Positions 9,413 to 17,905 of a stretch of 64,000 bases of DNA are shown here, in pieces. The notes under the pieces were generated by a model. It saw only the letters and a list, made by a program, of their open reading frames with translations, searched no databases and was not told the origin of the DNA. A program made the position numbers and the translations under genes. Position 1 is the first letter of the stretch. The number at the start of each line of letters is the position of its first letter. Source of the DNA: an uncultured Bacilli bacterium (GTDB taxonomy: Bacteria > Bacillota_I > Bacilli_A > RF39 > UBA660); the NCBI GenBank assembly GCA_934099115.1, contig CAKOPK010000003.1:37876-101875 (forward strand). Direction: 5' to 3'.

Positions 9413-11473
9413 CTATAAAGGCTCATAAAATATAAATTTTTCATTTGTTTTTTTAATAATCATATGAATCGTTCCCTTTTCCTGTGTATTATAAACTTTT
9501 ATTTTATTGGCATTTAAAACTTTCAAAGTTTCTTTAGCCGGATGATTATAGCGATTATTTCGACCTGCGGATATAATAGCATACTTAGGCTTTATTGCCT
9601 TTATAAAATCATTATCTGTACTTGTTTTAGAGCCATGATGTCCTACTTTAATAACATCTACTTTTGGAAGCTTTTTCTCTACTATTTTTTCTATACTTTT
9701 TGGTGCATCTCCCATAAAAAGCCAATTTTTATTTAAAAAAGTTACTAATAAAACCAATGAGCTTTCATTTTCATCAGCGCTTGTTCTTAAATTTAAGTTC
9801 TTAATTACTATTTTTTTCCCTAGATAATTATTTTTTATATGTTTATCTATTTTCTTAGATAATTTATATTCCTCTTGATTTAATCTGTTATTATTAAGCA
9901 TAATACTTTTAAATTTAAGTTTTTCTACTAACTTTTTACTATAACCTATATGGTCTGTATCCCCATGTGTAACAATTAGCAAATCTATCTTAGTTATTCC
10001 TAAACTCTTAAAAAATTGCACTAAAGTATCCCCTAAATCATAATTTGCATTTTTCTTTTGCCAATCTTCTTTACTGTATTCTATTTTCCCTCCAGTATCA
10101 ATCATTATAGTATCCTTTTGATAAGGACTAACTATAAAAGAAGCATCACCTTGACCGACATCTAAATAATATATGTGATAAGAATTATCAAGTAGTGGTA
10201 CTATCTTTTGCCAGATTATAAAAGCTATCAATAAATAAAGCATTTTGAAGCCATATTTATAATAACAATAAAAGATAAAATAATAAATAATCATAAATAG
10301 TAAATTACCTTTAGGAACTACAAGATTAATTGCCAGTGTATTTAATATAAAATTAAGTTTTTCTAATACTAAAAAGCCTAAATTTAAAGCAGGTTCTAAA
10401 AAAGAAAATACAAACGTTAACAAAGTAAAAGGAAACAAAATTAAACTAACAAATGGCACTATAATTAAATTATTAAAAACCGTCAATAAATTAATTTCAT
10501 AAAAATTCATTAAAGTCACAGGAGCACTTGCTAAAAAAGCTATAAAGCTTGTTTTTAATAGCTTTTTAAAATAATTACCAGTTATCTTATTAGAATATAT
10601 AATTAAGCTAAAAGAAGTCAAAAAAGAATATAAAAAACCTAAATCTTCTATATAAAAAGGATTTAATAAAATAAGAGAGAAAAACAAATAATAAACTACT
10701 AAGAGATTATTAATGTTTAGCTTACTCTTTTTATTAAAATAAAGTACAATATAAAATAGACTAGCTCTTACAACTGAAGCACTAAAGCCAATCAAAAACA
10801 TATAGAAAATCAAGAATACAATTATAATTCCTTTGTTTTTAATACCTATTTTTTTTAAAATATTATCGAATATCATAATTAAAAAACTTATATGCATTCC
10901 CGAAACTGCAAACAAATGAGTAATTCCATTCGCCTGATAAACTTTATAAACATTGCTATCGATATAACTATTCTTTCCTAAAATAAATGCATAAAAATAA
11001 TCTGGTTTTTTAAAAGCATTTACTCTCCTTACCAATTTGTTTTTAATAATATATAGAATAGAAGTACTTTTCTTTGTTATTTCCATTTTAGTAGCATTCA
11101 TAACCCAATATATCTTTTTTCCATATAAATATTTTTGATAATTAAAAGTATTAGGTATAGTATTTTTAAGTGGTCTTTGAAGGGTTCCATCTATTTTTAT
11201 AGTATCTCCTAATTCTAAACAATAGTCATTCTTTTCTTTTTCTGTTTTAAAATAATAATTTACCATTATCTTTTCTTTGTTCTTAAGCATCAAGGATAAT
11301 TTATCTCCATCAATTTTATAATCAATAATAACTCCCTCAATAGAACTTGATTCCTCACTCCAAATGGAAGTATACTTAACAATTTTTAGATTATAAAAAA
11401 CATAACAAATTAAGCAAAAAAGACTAATAATTATAAAAATCTTAGACTGTAATAAACTCTTTAATTTTTTCAA
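9413..11473 (-). CDS. comEC: ComEC DNA-uptake channel with C-terminal metallo-beta-lactamase domain
   Basis: Membrane channel that carries single-stranded DNA into the cell during natural transformation. In 686 residues it has an N-terminal OB-like DUF4131 region (GDTIKIDGTLQRP), the competence core with the motif AVSGMHISFL and several membrane segments, and a C-terminal metallo-beta-lactamase domain with LDVGQGDASFI, THGDTDHIGYS and VGHHGSKTSTDN. All three domains are intact, so it looks functional. It overlaps the end of comEA by 32 bases. Confidence 0.95.
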   Translation of the reverse strand: MKKLKSLLQSKIFIIISLFCLICYVFYNLKIVKYTSIWSEESSSIEGVIIDYKIDGDKLSLMLKNKEKIMVNYYFKTEKEKNDYCLELGDTIKIDGTLQRPLKNTIPNTFNYQKYLYGKKIYWVMNATKMEITKKSTSILYIIKNKLVRRVNAFKKPDYFYAFILGKNSYIDSNVYKVYQANGITHLFAVSGMHISFLIMIFDNILKKIGIKNKGIIIVFLIFYMFLIGFSASVVRASLFYIVLYFNKKSKLNINNLLVVYYLFFSLILLNPFYIEDLGFLYSFLTSFSLIIYSNKITGNYFKKLLKTSFIAFLASAPVTLMNFYEINLLTVFNNLIIVPFVSLILFPFTLLTFVFSFLEPALNLGFLVLEKLNFILNTLAINLVVPKGNLLFMIIYYFIFYCYYKYGFKMLYLLIAFIIWQKIVPLLDNSYHIYYLDVGQGDASFIVSPYQKDTIMIDTGGKIEYSKEDWQKKNANYDLGDTLVQFFKSLGITKIDLLIVTHGDTDHIGYSKKLVEKLKFKSIMLNNNRLNQEEYKLSKKIDKHIKNNYLGKKIVIKNLNLRTSADENESSLVLLVTFLNKNWLFMGDAPKSIEKIVEKKLPKVDVIKVGHHGSKTSTDNDFIKAIKPKYAIISAGRNNRYNHPAKETLKVLNANKIKVYNTQEKGTIHMIIKKTNEKFIFYEPL

Positions 11474-12137
11474 AAAGTGCTTCTCCTATGCCACTCACAT
11501 TTAACAAATCTTTAATATTACTAAAACTTCCATTATTATTGCGATATTCAATAATTGCCTTTGCCTTAGAAGAACCAATCCCTGAAACAGTAGTTAATTC
11601 ACTCTCTGATGCCGTATTAATATTAACCAATTGATTATCACTAGAAGTTGTTTTTTCTTCTGTATTAGTATTAGTCCCTGTTTCAATAACACTAACTTTT
11701 TCATTAGTACAATCAGAAATATCTACTGTATCCGTTTTGCAAACTGTTTGTTTTTTATCATCTTTCACTTCATTTTTGCTATAAACATAAATAACCATTT
11801 CATCGCTGACTTTTTTGCTTAAATTAATATTATTTGCATAAGCATTTTTAGTAAAACCGCCCGCTAAAGCTATAACATCATTAATAATAGTGCCTTCTTT
11901 TACTTGATAAACCCCAGGCTTTTTCACATTTCCTTTAATATCTACCGCTACATATATATCTGTCTTTTCTTCACTATCACCATTATCTGCAACAGCAATA
12001 ATCTCGTCTTTTATTGCTTTAGGTTCCAATTTTTGTAAATAAATACTATAGCCAGACATAACACAAGCAAAAAGTATTAAAATAAGTAAAACTCCTGATA
12101 ACCAATATTTTTTAATAATAAAGAAAATATTTTGCAT
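11442..12137 (-). CDS. comEA: ComEA competence DNA receptor
   Basis: Membrane-anchored double-stranded DNA-binding protein of the competence machine. A single N-terminal membrane segment (residues ~12-30), an SLBB domain (VDIKGNVKKPGVYQVKEGT ... ALAGGF), a linker rich in T, S and N, and a C-terminal helix-hairpin-helix pair (VNINTASESELTTVSGIG ... LLNVSGIGEALFEKIKEF). It is the first gene of comEA-comEC-holA. Confidence 0.95.
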   Translation of the reverse strand: MQNIFFIIKKYWLSGVLLILILFACVMSGYSIYLQKLEPKAIKDEIIAVADNGDSEEKTDIYVAVDIKGNVKKPGVYQVKEGTIINDVIALAGGFTKNAYANNINLSKKVSDEMVIYVYSKNEVKDDKKQTVCKTDTVDISDCTNEKVSVIETGTNTNTEEKTTSSDNQLVNINTASESELTTVSGIGSSKAKAIIEYRNNNGSFSNIKDLLNVSGIGEALFEKIKEFITV

Positions 12138-12286
12138 AATGTCCTCCTTTCTAGGTGCATTGTAACAAAATATTTTCTAAATTCCAAATTACAATTTTCT
12201 ATAATCTCTAACTAATTTATTAAAATCTGTTAACAAATAATTCTTTATTATCAATAAATTTAGATATTTTTCTTACAAATTTACTA

Positions 12287-12703
12287 TTATCTGTATTTTT
12301 TCTTCTTTTTAAATAAAAGTGTAAAGAATAGTAAAATAAGAAGAAAACAACTTACAGAAATTATAGGTACTGCATATTTCGGCACTTCTTTTTGGGTAGA
12401 AGACTCTAATCTTTTTACTAAATGGTCATAATAGCTAACATCTTGGCTCTCTTCTTTATAAACAGTTATATAATAGGTATAACTTTCATCATCATTAAAT
12501 ACTTTAACTAAAATTTCTGTTTTATCATTATTTAAATTATTATTTAGAATTTCAATTTGAGCATCTTCTTTTAGTTCATACTGAAATTCTAAAGATGTAA
12601 CTGAAGAATCTGTTAAACTAACTGTATAATGCATATTATACGGATTAAATGGTATTGATAATTCACCATTTATTACTTTTAAATCTTGAAGTAAAGTATT
12701 CAT
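12287..12703 (-). CDS. Tail-anchored protein with a cadherin-like beta-sandwich domain
   Basis: The first ~90 residues resemble the cadherin-like beta-sandwich domain found in many Firmicutes surface proteins (LQDLKVINGELSIPFNPY, HYTVSLTDSSVTSLEF, then YTYYITVYKEE). A short linker precedes a C-terminal membrane helix (VPIISVSCFLLILLFFTLLF) and a basic end KKKKKYR. There is no N-terminal signal, so topology is uncertain: either tail-anchored with the domain inside, or with an unusual export route. Function unknown. Confidence 0.7.
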   Translation of the reverse strand: MNTLLQDLKVINGELSIPFNPYNMHYTVSLTDSSVTSLEFQYELKEDAQIEILNNNLNNDKTEILVKVFNDDESYTYYITVYKEESQDVSYYDHLVKRLESSTQKEVPKYAVPIISVSCFLLILLFFTLLFKKKKKYR

Positions 12704-12753
12704 TATAATCTCTCCCTTTTTATTCTAAACCAAAAAAAGGAGTTTATACTCCT

Positions 12754-13845
12754 CTAGATTAGTTTTATTAAGATTTCATTCATAACATATAACTTTTTCG
12801 GATTTATATAAACTCTGCCATCTTTATATATTAAATCTCCACTCTTAATTAAAGGCTTAATAGGAAAAATATTTTGCATATTTTCTTCAAATTTATCAAA
12901 AAAATGTTCTAATTGAATCCCCTCTAACTTTCGAAAACCTAAAATAAGTTCATTTTCCATATTATCAACTTTACTCATTAAACTTTTAGAACTAACAAAA
13001 TTTCCTTTTAAATACTCTGTTAAACTCTTTGTATTTTCATAACGAATAGCCGCGACATAACCACTAGCACCACATCCGAAACCATAATATTCTTCATTAT
13101 TCCAATAAGTTAAATTATGCTTCGATTCATAACCTTTTTTAGCAAAATTCGACACTTCATAATGCTGATAACCATTCTTTTTTAATGTTTTACAAATTTT
13201 ATCATACATCTTAGAGTCTCGTTCTTCTTCTATTGGTTTTACTTTATTAAAGCCAACTAAGGTATTCTTTTCTATAATTAAACTATAAGTACTTATATGT
13301 TCAGGTTTTAATTTAATAATTTTATCTAAATCTTGTTTTAATACAGCAATAGACTCATCTGGTATTGCATACATCAAATCAACATTAATATTTTTAAAAC
13401 CAATTTTTCTAGCTAAAGCTATTTTTTCTTTCGCTATCTTAAAATTAGCTTCTCGGTTCATAAATTTAAGCTTTTCTTTATTAAAACTTTCTATCCCTAT
13501 ACTTAAACGATTTACCCCATTTTTATATAAAAAGCTTAATAATTCACTATTTAAATCATTAATATTAGCTTCTATAGTAAACTCTATATTTGAACTTTTC
13601 TTAAATATTTTAAGTACTTCAAATAAACTTTCTAATTCTGGAAGCGAAAGACAAGTAGGAGTTCCTCCCCCAATATATAAAGTCTCTATTTCTTCTCCCA
13701 AGTAAGAATTGTCTATTTCCTCTTTTAATCTTTTCAAATAAGGCAAAACCCAATCATGATTATAAACTACTTTGCAAAAATCACAATAAGAGCAAATACT
13801 ACTACAAAAAGGGATATGAATATAAACTGATTTTATCTTTTCCAT
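12754..13845 (-). CDS. hemW: HemW-type radical SAM protein
   Basis: Radical SAM enzyme related to coproporphyrinogen dehydrogenase; HemW members act as heme chaperones. The CxxxCxxC cluster motif is CSSICSYCDFC near residues 14-24, followed by ETLYIGGGTPT and RLSIGIESF. HemW and HemN are hard to tell apart by eye; the length of 363 residues and position next to lepA fit HemW. The start overlaps the end of the preceding HTH gene by 13 bases. A hairpin GGAGT-ATAA-ACTCC with seven T follows the stop. Confidence 0.88.
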   Translation of the reverse strand: MEKIKSVYIHIPFCSSICSYCDFCKVVYNHDWVLPYLKRLKEEIDNSYLGEEIETLYIGGGTPTCLSLPELESLFEVLKIFKKSSNIEFTIEANINDLNSELLSFLYKNGVNRLSIGIESFNKEKLKFMNREANFKIAKEKIALARKIGFKNINVDLMYAIPDESIAVLKQDLDKIIKLKPEHISTYSLIIEKNTLVGFNKVKPIEEERDSKMYDKICKTLKKNGYQHYEVSNFAKKGYESKHNLTYWNNEEYYGFGCGASGYVAAIRYENTKSLTEYLKGNFVSSKSLMSKVDNMENELILGFRKLEGIQLEHFFDKFEENMQNIFPIKPLIKSGDLIYKDGRVYINPKKLYVMNEILIKLI

Positions 13846-14291
13846 TGTTCTTTCTGTACCTTATCTATAATACCAACTTCTTTAAATTGAATACTATTAT
13901 CAATTCTATCTTGTAATTCTTTATCATCAATACCCCGAATCATATCAAATAAAGTTGATTTTGGAATTTTACTTAAATCTGCTAATTCTTGAAGAGAAAA
14001 ACCACTTTGAATATAAGCATCTGCATACATTCTAGCAGTAAAGTCTTCATATGATTTGCCTCTTTTACCAGTTTTTCCACCAGTTTTGTGTCCTTCTAAA
14101 GCAATTTTAGCTTGTGATAACTCTATCCGTTCTTTTAATATTTTATTATAGTATTCACTCTCTGGATTACGAACTTTAGCAAGATAAAGTTGAATTGTTC
14201 TTTCTTTTTTACCAAATTTATCTGCTGTTTCTTTAATTGTATGTCCATCAGCTACAAATTCTGCAACTTGTGTAATATAATCTCTATCCAT
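13833..14291 (-). CDS. Two-HTH DNA-binding protein, SpoIIID-like N-terminus
   Basis: 152 residues containing two apparent helix-turn-helix units. The first, ITQVAEFVADGHTIKETADK followed by FGKKERTIQLYLAKVR, resembles the sporulation regulator SpoIIID. The second, SGFSLQELADLSKIPKSTLF, lies after a basic glycine/lysine linker (GHKTGGKTGKRGKSYEDF). SpoIIID itself has one such unit and is much shorter. A sporulation role is an inference supported only by this resemblance and the sporulation genes 3 kb away. It lies between lepA and hemW with overlaps or tight spacing on both sides. Confidence 0.7.
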   Translation of the reverse strand: MDRDYITQVAEFVADGHTIKETADKFGKKERTIQLYLAKVRNPESEYYNKILKERIELSQAKIALEGHKTGGKTGKRGKSYEDFTARMYADAYIQSGFSLQELADLSKIPKSTLFDMIRGIDDKELQDRIDNSIQFKEVGIIDKVQKEQWKR

Positions 14292-14294
14292 TCT

Positions 14295-16091
14295 TTATTC
14301 CTCCCCACTTAATACTTCTAAGAAAACTTCACTTGGAATTTCTACATTTCCAATCATTTTCATTCTCTTTTTACCTTCTTTTTGTTTTTCTAATAATTTT
14401 CTTTTACGTGTAATATCTCCCCCATAACACTTTGCTAAAACATTTTTTTTCATAGCACTGATGTTTTCTCTAGCAATTACTTTAGAGCCAACACTCGCTT
14501 GTATAGGAAGTTCAAACATTTGTCTTGGTATTAATTCTCTTAATTTTTTAACAACACTTCTTCCTCTTGAATAAGCAAAATCTTTATGAACAATTACACT
14601 CAAGGCATCTACCGGTTTTCCATTCAATAAGATATCCATTTTTACTAAATTAGACTCCTTATAACCACATATTTCATAATCAAATGATGCATATCCTTTA
14701 GTATAACTCTTTAACTTATCAAAAAAATCATAAACAATCTCCGATAAAGGTATTTCATAATGAATATTTACTCTAACTTCATCAATATATTCCATACTCT
14801 TATAGGTTCCCCTTTTATCCTGGCATAATTCCATAATTGGTCCAATATATTCACTAGGAACAATAATATTGGTATAAATATAAGGTTCTTTTATAGATGC
14901 AATCATTGTTTTCTCAGGCATTTTATTAGGGCTATCTATCTTTAAAATGTCCCCATTAGATAAATATACTTCATAAATAACACTTGGACTAGTAGCAATA
15001 ATATCAATATTAAACTCTCTTTGAATACGTGTCATAATAACATCCATATGTAATAAGCCTAGAAATCCAGTTCGAAATCCAAACCCTAAAGCATCACTTG
15101 TTTCTGCCTCAAATGTTAATGCCGCATCATTAAGTTTCAATTTATATAAAGCCTCTTTTAAATCTTCAAAACGATTAGGTTCTACTGGAAATAACCCTGA
15201 ATATACCATAGGCTTCATAGGTTGATATCCTTTAATTGGAGTAGTTGCAGGGTCACTTTTTAAAGTAATGGTATCTCCTACACTAACTTTATCAATCTCT
15301 TTAATACTAGCACATACAAAGCCAACTTCACCTGCAACTAATTTTTCTCTCTTTACTTCTTTAGGAGTATTTACCCCTAATTCCACAATTTCAAAATCAG
15401 CATCTGTAGCCATTAAATGAATTTTATCTTTTACCCTTAATTCGCCACTCTCTACTTTTACTAAAGCAATAACACCTCGGTAAGCATCAAATTTACTATC
15501 AAAAATTAAAGCTTTTGTTTTTTCATTCGGTATAATTTTCGGTGCCGGTACGCGTTTAATAATTTCTTCAATTAAAGTTGGAACACCTACTCCAGTTTTA
15601 CCACTACATAAAACTATTTCTTCTTCTTTGAATCCAAAAACTCTTTTTAATTCTTCTGTTACTTTAGGAACATTCGCATTGGGTAAATCTATCTTATTAA
15701 TAACTGGTATAATCGTTAAATCATTATTTAAAGCTAAATAAAGATTAGCTATTGTCTGTGCTTCTATTCCTTGCGCAGCATCTACTACTAAAATAGCTCC
15801 TTCACAAGCTGCTAAACTCCTAGATACTTCATAAGAAAAATCTACATGGCCTGGGGTATCTATTAAATTTAAAATATATTCTTCGCCTTGATAATCTGTA
15901 CGAAGTTCTACAGCATTTAACTTAATAGTAATACCTCTTTCTCTTTCTAAATCCATGTTATCTAACATTTGGTCTTTCATTTCTCTAGAATCTATCGCAT
16001 GCGTGCATTCTAAAATTCGATCAGCAAGAGTACTCTTTCCATGATCAATATGCGCTATAATTGAAAAATTTCTTATATTTTTGGTTTCCAT
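14295..16091 (-). CDS. lepA: Elongation factor 4 (LepA), ribosomal back-translocase GTPase
   Basis: Translational GTPase. G-domain motifs are AHIDHGKSTLADRIL, the switch I region RERGITIKL, DTPGHVDF and NKIDLPNA. The C-terminal LepA-specific domain ends with ITRKRKLLEKQKEGKKRMK, diagnostic of EF4. 598 residues is the family's usual size. ATG at 16091 chosen so the product starts METKNIRNFSIIAH. It heads the lepA-HTH-hemW unit. Confidence 0.97.
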   Translation of the reverse strand: METKNIRNFSIIAHIDHGKSTLADRILECTHAIDSREMKDQMLDNMDLERERGITIKLNAVELRTDYQGEEYILNLIDTPGHVDFSYEVSRSLAACEGAILVVDAAQGIEAQTIANLYLALNNDLTIIPVINKIDLPNANVPKVTEELKRVFGFKEEEIVLCSGKTGVGVPTLIEEIIKRVPAPKIIPNEKTKALIFDSKFDAYRGVIALVKVESGELRVKDKIHLMATDADFEIVELGVNTPKEVKREKLVAGEVGFVCASIKEIDKVSVGDTITLKSDPATTPIKGYQPMKPMVYSGLFPVEPNRFEDLKEALYKLKLNDAALTFEAETSDALGFGFRTGFLGLLHMDVIMTRIQREFNIDIIATSPSVIYEVYLSNGDILKIDSPNKMPEKTMIASIKEPYIYTNIIVPSEYIGPIMELCQDKRGTYKSMEYIDEVRVNIHYEIPLSEIVYDFFDKLKSYTKGYASFDYEICGYKESNLVKMDILLNGKPVDALSVIVHKDFAYSRGRSVVKKLRELIPRQMFELPIQASVGSKVIARENISAMKKNVLAKCYGGDITRKRKLLEKQKEGKKRMKMIGNVEIPSEVFLEVLSGEE

Positions 16092-16117
16092 AAACATCAC
16101 TATTCTATTATAACTTA

Positions 16118-16153
16118 AAAACTAAAAAGATAAAAGCCTAAACTTTTATCTTT
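16118..16153 (-). terminator. Terminator containing the stop codon of the CmpB-like gene
   Basis: Arms AAAGATAAAAG and CTTTTATCTTT (11 bp) around a six-base loop with a T-rich tail. The TAA stop is inside the 5' arm. Confidence 0.85.
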
Positions 16154-16931
16154 CATTCTTACTATTATTTTTTAAACTTTTTAAATGTTCTTTCGCATTA
16201 AGCCTTAATTCCTTACGTCTTTTCTTTTCTTGTTCACGATAACTTTTCATTTTTTCAAAACTAGTATGATATGTTTTCTCTAAATCTGGGAAAGCCTTTA
16301 ATAAACGATTGGGAAATGCTTTAAAGTTAGCAGTTAACTCTTTCAACTTTTTATCAAATAATACTGGTATTTTCGCCAATTTTTCGTTCTTTAACTCTTC
16401 TACAATAATTATTCTATTACGTAAATTATAAGCAATAATGATAGAATAAACTGTATCTAATGCTACAAAAATAAATAAAATAAGTGCTAATATTGACCAA
16501 AACTTAAAGGAAGCTAAACTAAACAATAACCCTAATAAAGGAGTTACAAAATAAATAACTACTAAAGCTAAAACTCCAAAAGCAATAGAATTTCTAAGAC
16601 ATATACGTCCATTTAAATTAAATCTTATACTAGAGTAATCCCACCATTTATTATGAAATATTTTTTCTAATAAGAAAGAAGCAAAATACTCTAAAGCACT
16701 TGTAATAATAACACCAAATACAAATACAACTACTGGGTCATCATAATATCTTAATAAGCAAAATAAAATTAATACTGCTCCCCATCCATATATAGGAATA
16801 ATAGGGCCACATAAAAAACCTCTATTTACCCATTTATGAGTTCCTAAAAACACCCAAAATACTTCCATAAAATACCCAATAAAGGAACAAATAAAGAAAA
16901 TTAAAAAACCATAAACTAATATCTCTTGCAT
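16146..16931 (-). CDS. CmpB-type putative ABC transporter membrane protein
   Basis: 261 residues with about five membrane segments in the first 175 residues, followed by a charged, basic cytoplasmic tail. The N-terminal part has the hallmark of the family annotated as ABC_trans_CmpB: FFICSFIGYFMEVFWVF, KWVNRGFLCGPIIPIYGWG, and KWWDYSSIRFNLNGRICLRN. No ATPase gene is adjacent, and the transport role of the family is unproven. Single-gene unit with its own terminator, divergent from spoIIIAH. Confidence 0.8.
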   Translation of the reverse strand: MQEILVYGFLIFFICSFIGYFMEVFWVFLGTHKWVNRGFLCGPIIPIYGWGAVLILFCLLRYYDDPVVVFVFGVIITSALEYFASFLLEKIFHNKWWDYSSIRFNLNGRICLRNSIAFGVLALVVIYFVTPLLGLLFSLASFKFWSILALILFIFVALDTVYSIIIAYNLRNRIIIVEELKNEKLAKIPVLFDKKLKELTANFKAFPNRLLKAFPDLEKTYHTSFEKMKSYREQEKKRRKELRLNAKEHLKSLKNNSKNER

Positions 16932-16995
16932 TAATAAACATCCTTTTCTTTAATTATTATATCATTAACTCTAAAATAGTGCTATAGTTTTAAAC

Positions 16996-17021
16996 ATATT
17001 TTTTATTTTAAGACATATAAT
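16996..17021 (+). promoter_or_regulatory. Candidate sigma-E-like promoter of spoIIIAH
   Basis: The sequence CATATAAT at 17014-17021, about 15 bases after ATA in a CATATT context, resembles the sigma-E pattern (ATA, then CATACAAT). It lies 30 bases before the start. This fits the expected mother-cell expression, but the match is short. Confidence 0.4.
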
Positions 17022-17050
17022 CTACTAAGCTTTAGAGAAAGGAAATAATT

Positions 17051-17542
17051 ATGATTAACAAACAAAACTTATGGTTTATTACGCTTTTTTCATTAATAAT
17101 GGTTTTAAGCATTTATTATTTAACTATGAGTGAAGATTCACTTTCTACTTTAAATGTCAGCAAAAATGAGAACAATACAAGTGATGTAGTTATCTCTCAA
17201 AACGAAACTTTAGTAGCACTTAAAGTTGCAAATGAAGAAGCTTTAGTTTTAAAAATAGAAGAACTGCAAAATACGCTCTTAAATAATGGAGCAACCATTC
17301 AAGAAAAGAATAAAGCTTATGAAGAATTACAAAATATCAATAAAATTGAAAGCGAAAAAGAAACTATCGAAAAATTAATGAAAGACAGTTTTAAACTAGA
17401 TTCCGTCGTTAGTATTGATGGTAATAAAATCCTAGTCACAATTGCTAGTAGTACTCATGATTCTACTCTTGCAAATAACATTATTAGAAGCGTTCAAGCT
17501 CTATATAGTAATACCAAATATATAACTGTTAAATTCAGTTAA
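17051..17542 (+). CDS. spoIIIAH: Stage III sporulation protein AH (SpoIIIAH)
   Basis: Mother-cell membrane protein that reaches through the intermembrane space to forespore SpoIIQ, forming the channel that sustains forespore gene expression. The opening MINKQNLWFITLFSLIMVLSIYYLT is the typical basic-plus-membrane start of SpoIIIAH, followed by a long coiled-coil stretch and a C-terminal YscJ/FliF-like ring-building motif (DSVVSIDGNKILVTIASS ... ANNIIRSVQALY). The rest of the spoIIIA operon is not next to it, so this copy stands apart from its usual operon. GAAAGGAAAT ribosome site. Confidence 0.85.
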   Translation: MINKQNLWFITLFSLIMVLSIYYLTMSEDSLSTLNVSKNENNTSDVVISQNETLVALKVANEEALVLKIEELQNTLLNNGATIQEKNKAYEELQNINKIESEKETIEKLMKDSFKLDSVVSIDGNKILVTIASSTHDSTLANNIIRSVQALYSNTKYITVKFS

Positions 17543-17558
17543 CTAGGCAAACATATTT

Positions 17559-17586
17559 AACTTTTTTATCTTCTTTTCATAAAATA
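17559..17586 (+). promoter_or_regulatory. Candidate sigma-K-like promoter of gerE
   Basis: AAC at 17559-17561, 16 bases, then CATAAAATA at 17578-17586 matches the sigma-K consensus (AC, 16 bases, CATA with TA three bases on). gerE belongs to the sigma-K regulon in Bacillus. The -10 is 38 bases from the GTG start. Confidence 0.5.
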
Positions 17587-17623
17587 CACTAGAAGACTTT
17601 ACAATATGAAAGGAAGATATCAA

Positions 17624-17830
17624 GTGAAAAGAGGTATTTTAACAAAACGAGAACAAGAAATATTTACTCTACTAGTAGAAACAAAGACAACAAAAGAAAT
17701 TGCAGCACTACTTGGCATTAGTGAAAAAACAGTTCGCAATCATATTTCTAACGCCATGCAAAAATTAGAAGTAAAAGGACGTTCTGGAGCTTTGATTGAA
17801 TTACTTAAATTAGGTGAAATTACATTATAA
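17624..17830 (+). CDS. gerE: GerE, late sporulation regulator (LuxR-type HTH)
   Basis: DNA-binding protein that controls the last mother-cell genes, mostly for the spore coat. The whole protein is a LuxR/GerE helix-turn-helix: LTKREQEIFTLLVETKTTKE, then ISEKTVRNHISNAMQKL and VKGRSGALIELLKLGE, a very close match to Bacillus GerE by eye. No receiver or sensor domain is present. I favour the GTG at 17624, which has AAAGGAAG seven bases upstream. The ATG at 17606 would give 74 residues, the same length as Bacillus GerE, but overlaps that ribosome site. It is next to gerM, as in Bacillus. Confidence 0.92.
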   Translation: MKRGILTKREQEIFTLLVETKTTKEIAALLGISEKTVRNHISNAMQKLEVKGRSGALIELLKLGEITL

Positions 17831-17905
17831 GTTAATCTCCTTAATGGAGATTTTTTAATTCTATTTTTTTATCTTCTTAAGTATACTTTTAATAGGTGAT
17901 TATTT

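Noticed and set aside
12138..12286. Short open frame in the gap between comEA and the gene at 12287-12703
   Set aside because: About 26 codons with no ATG and no ribosome site; too little to support a gene.
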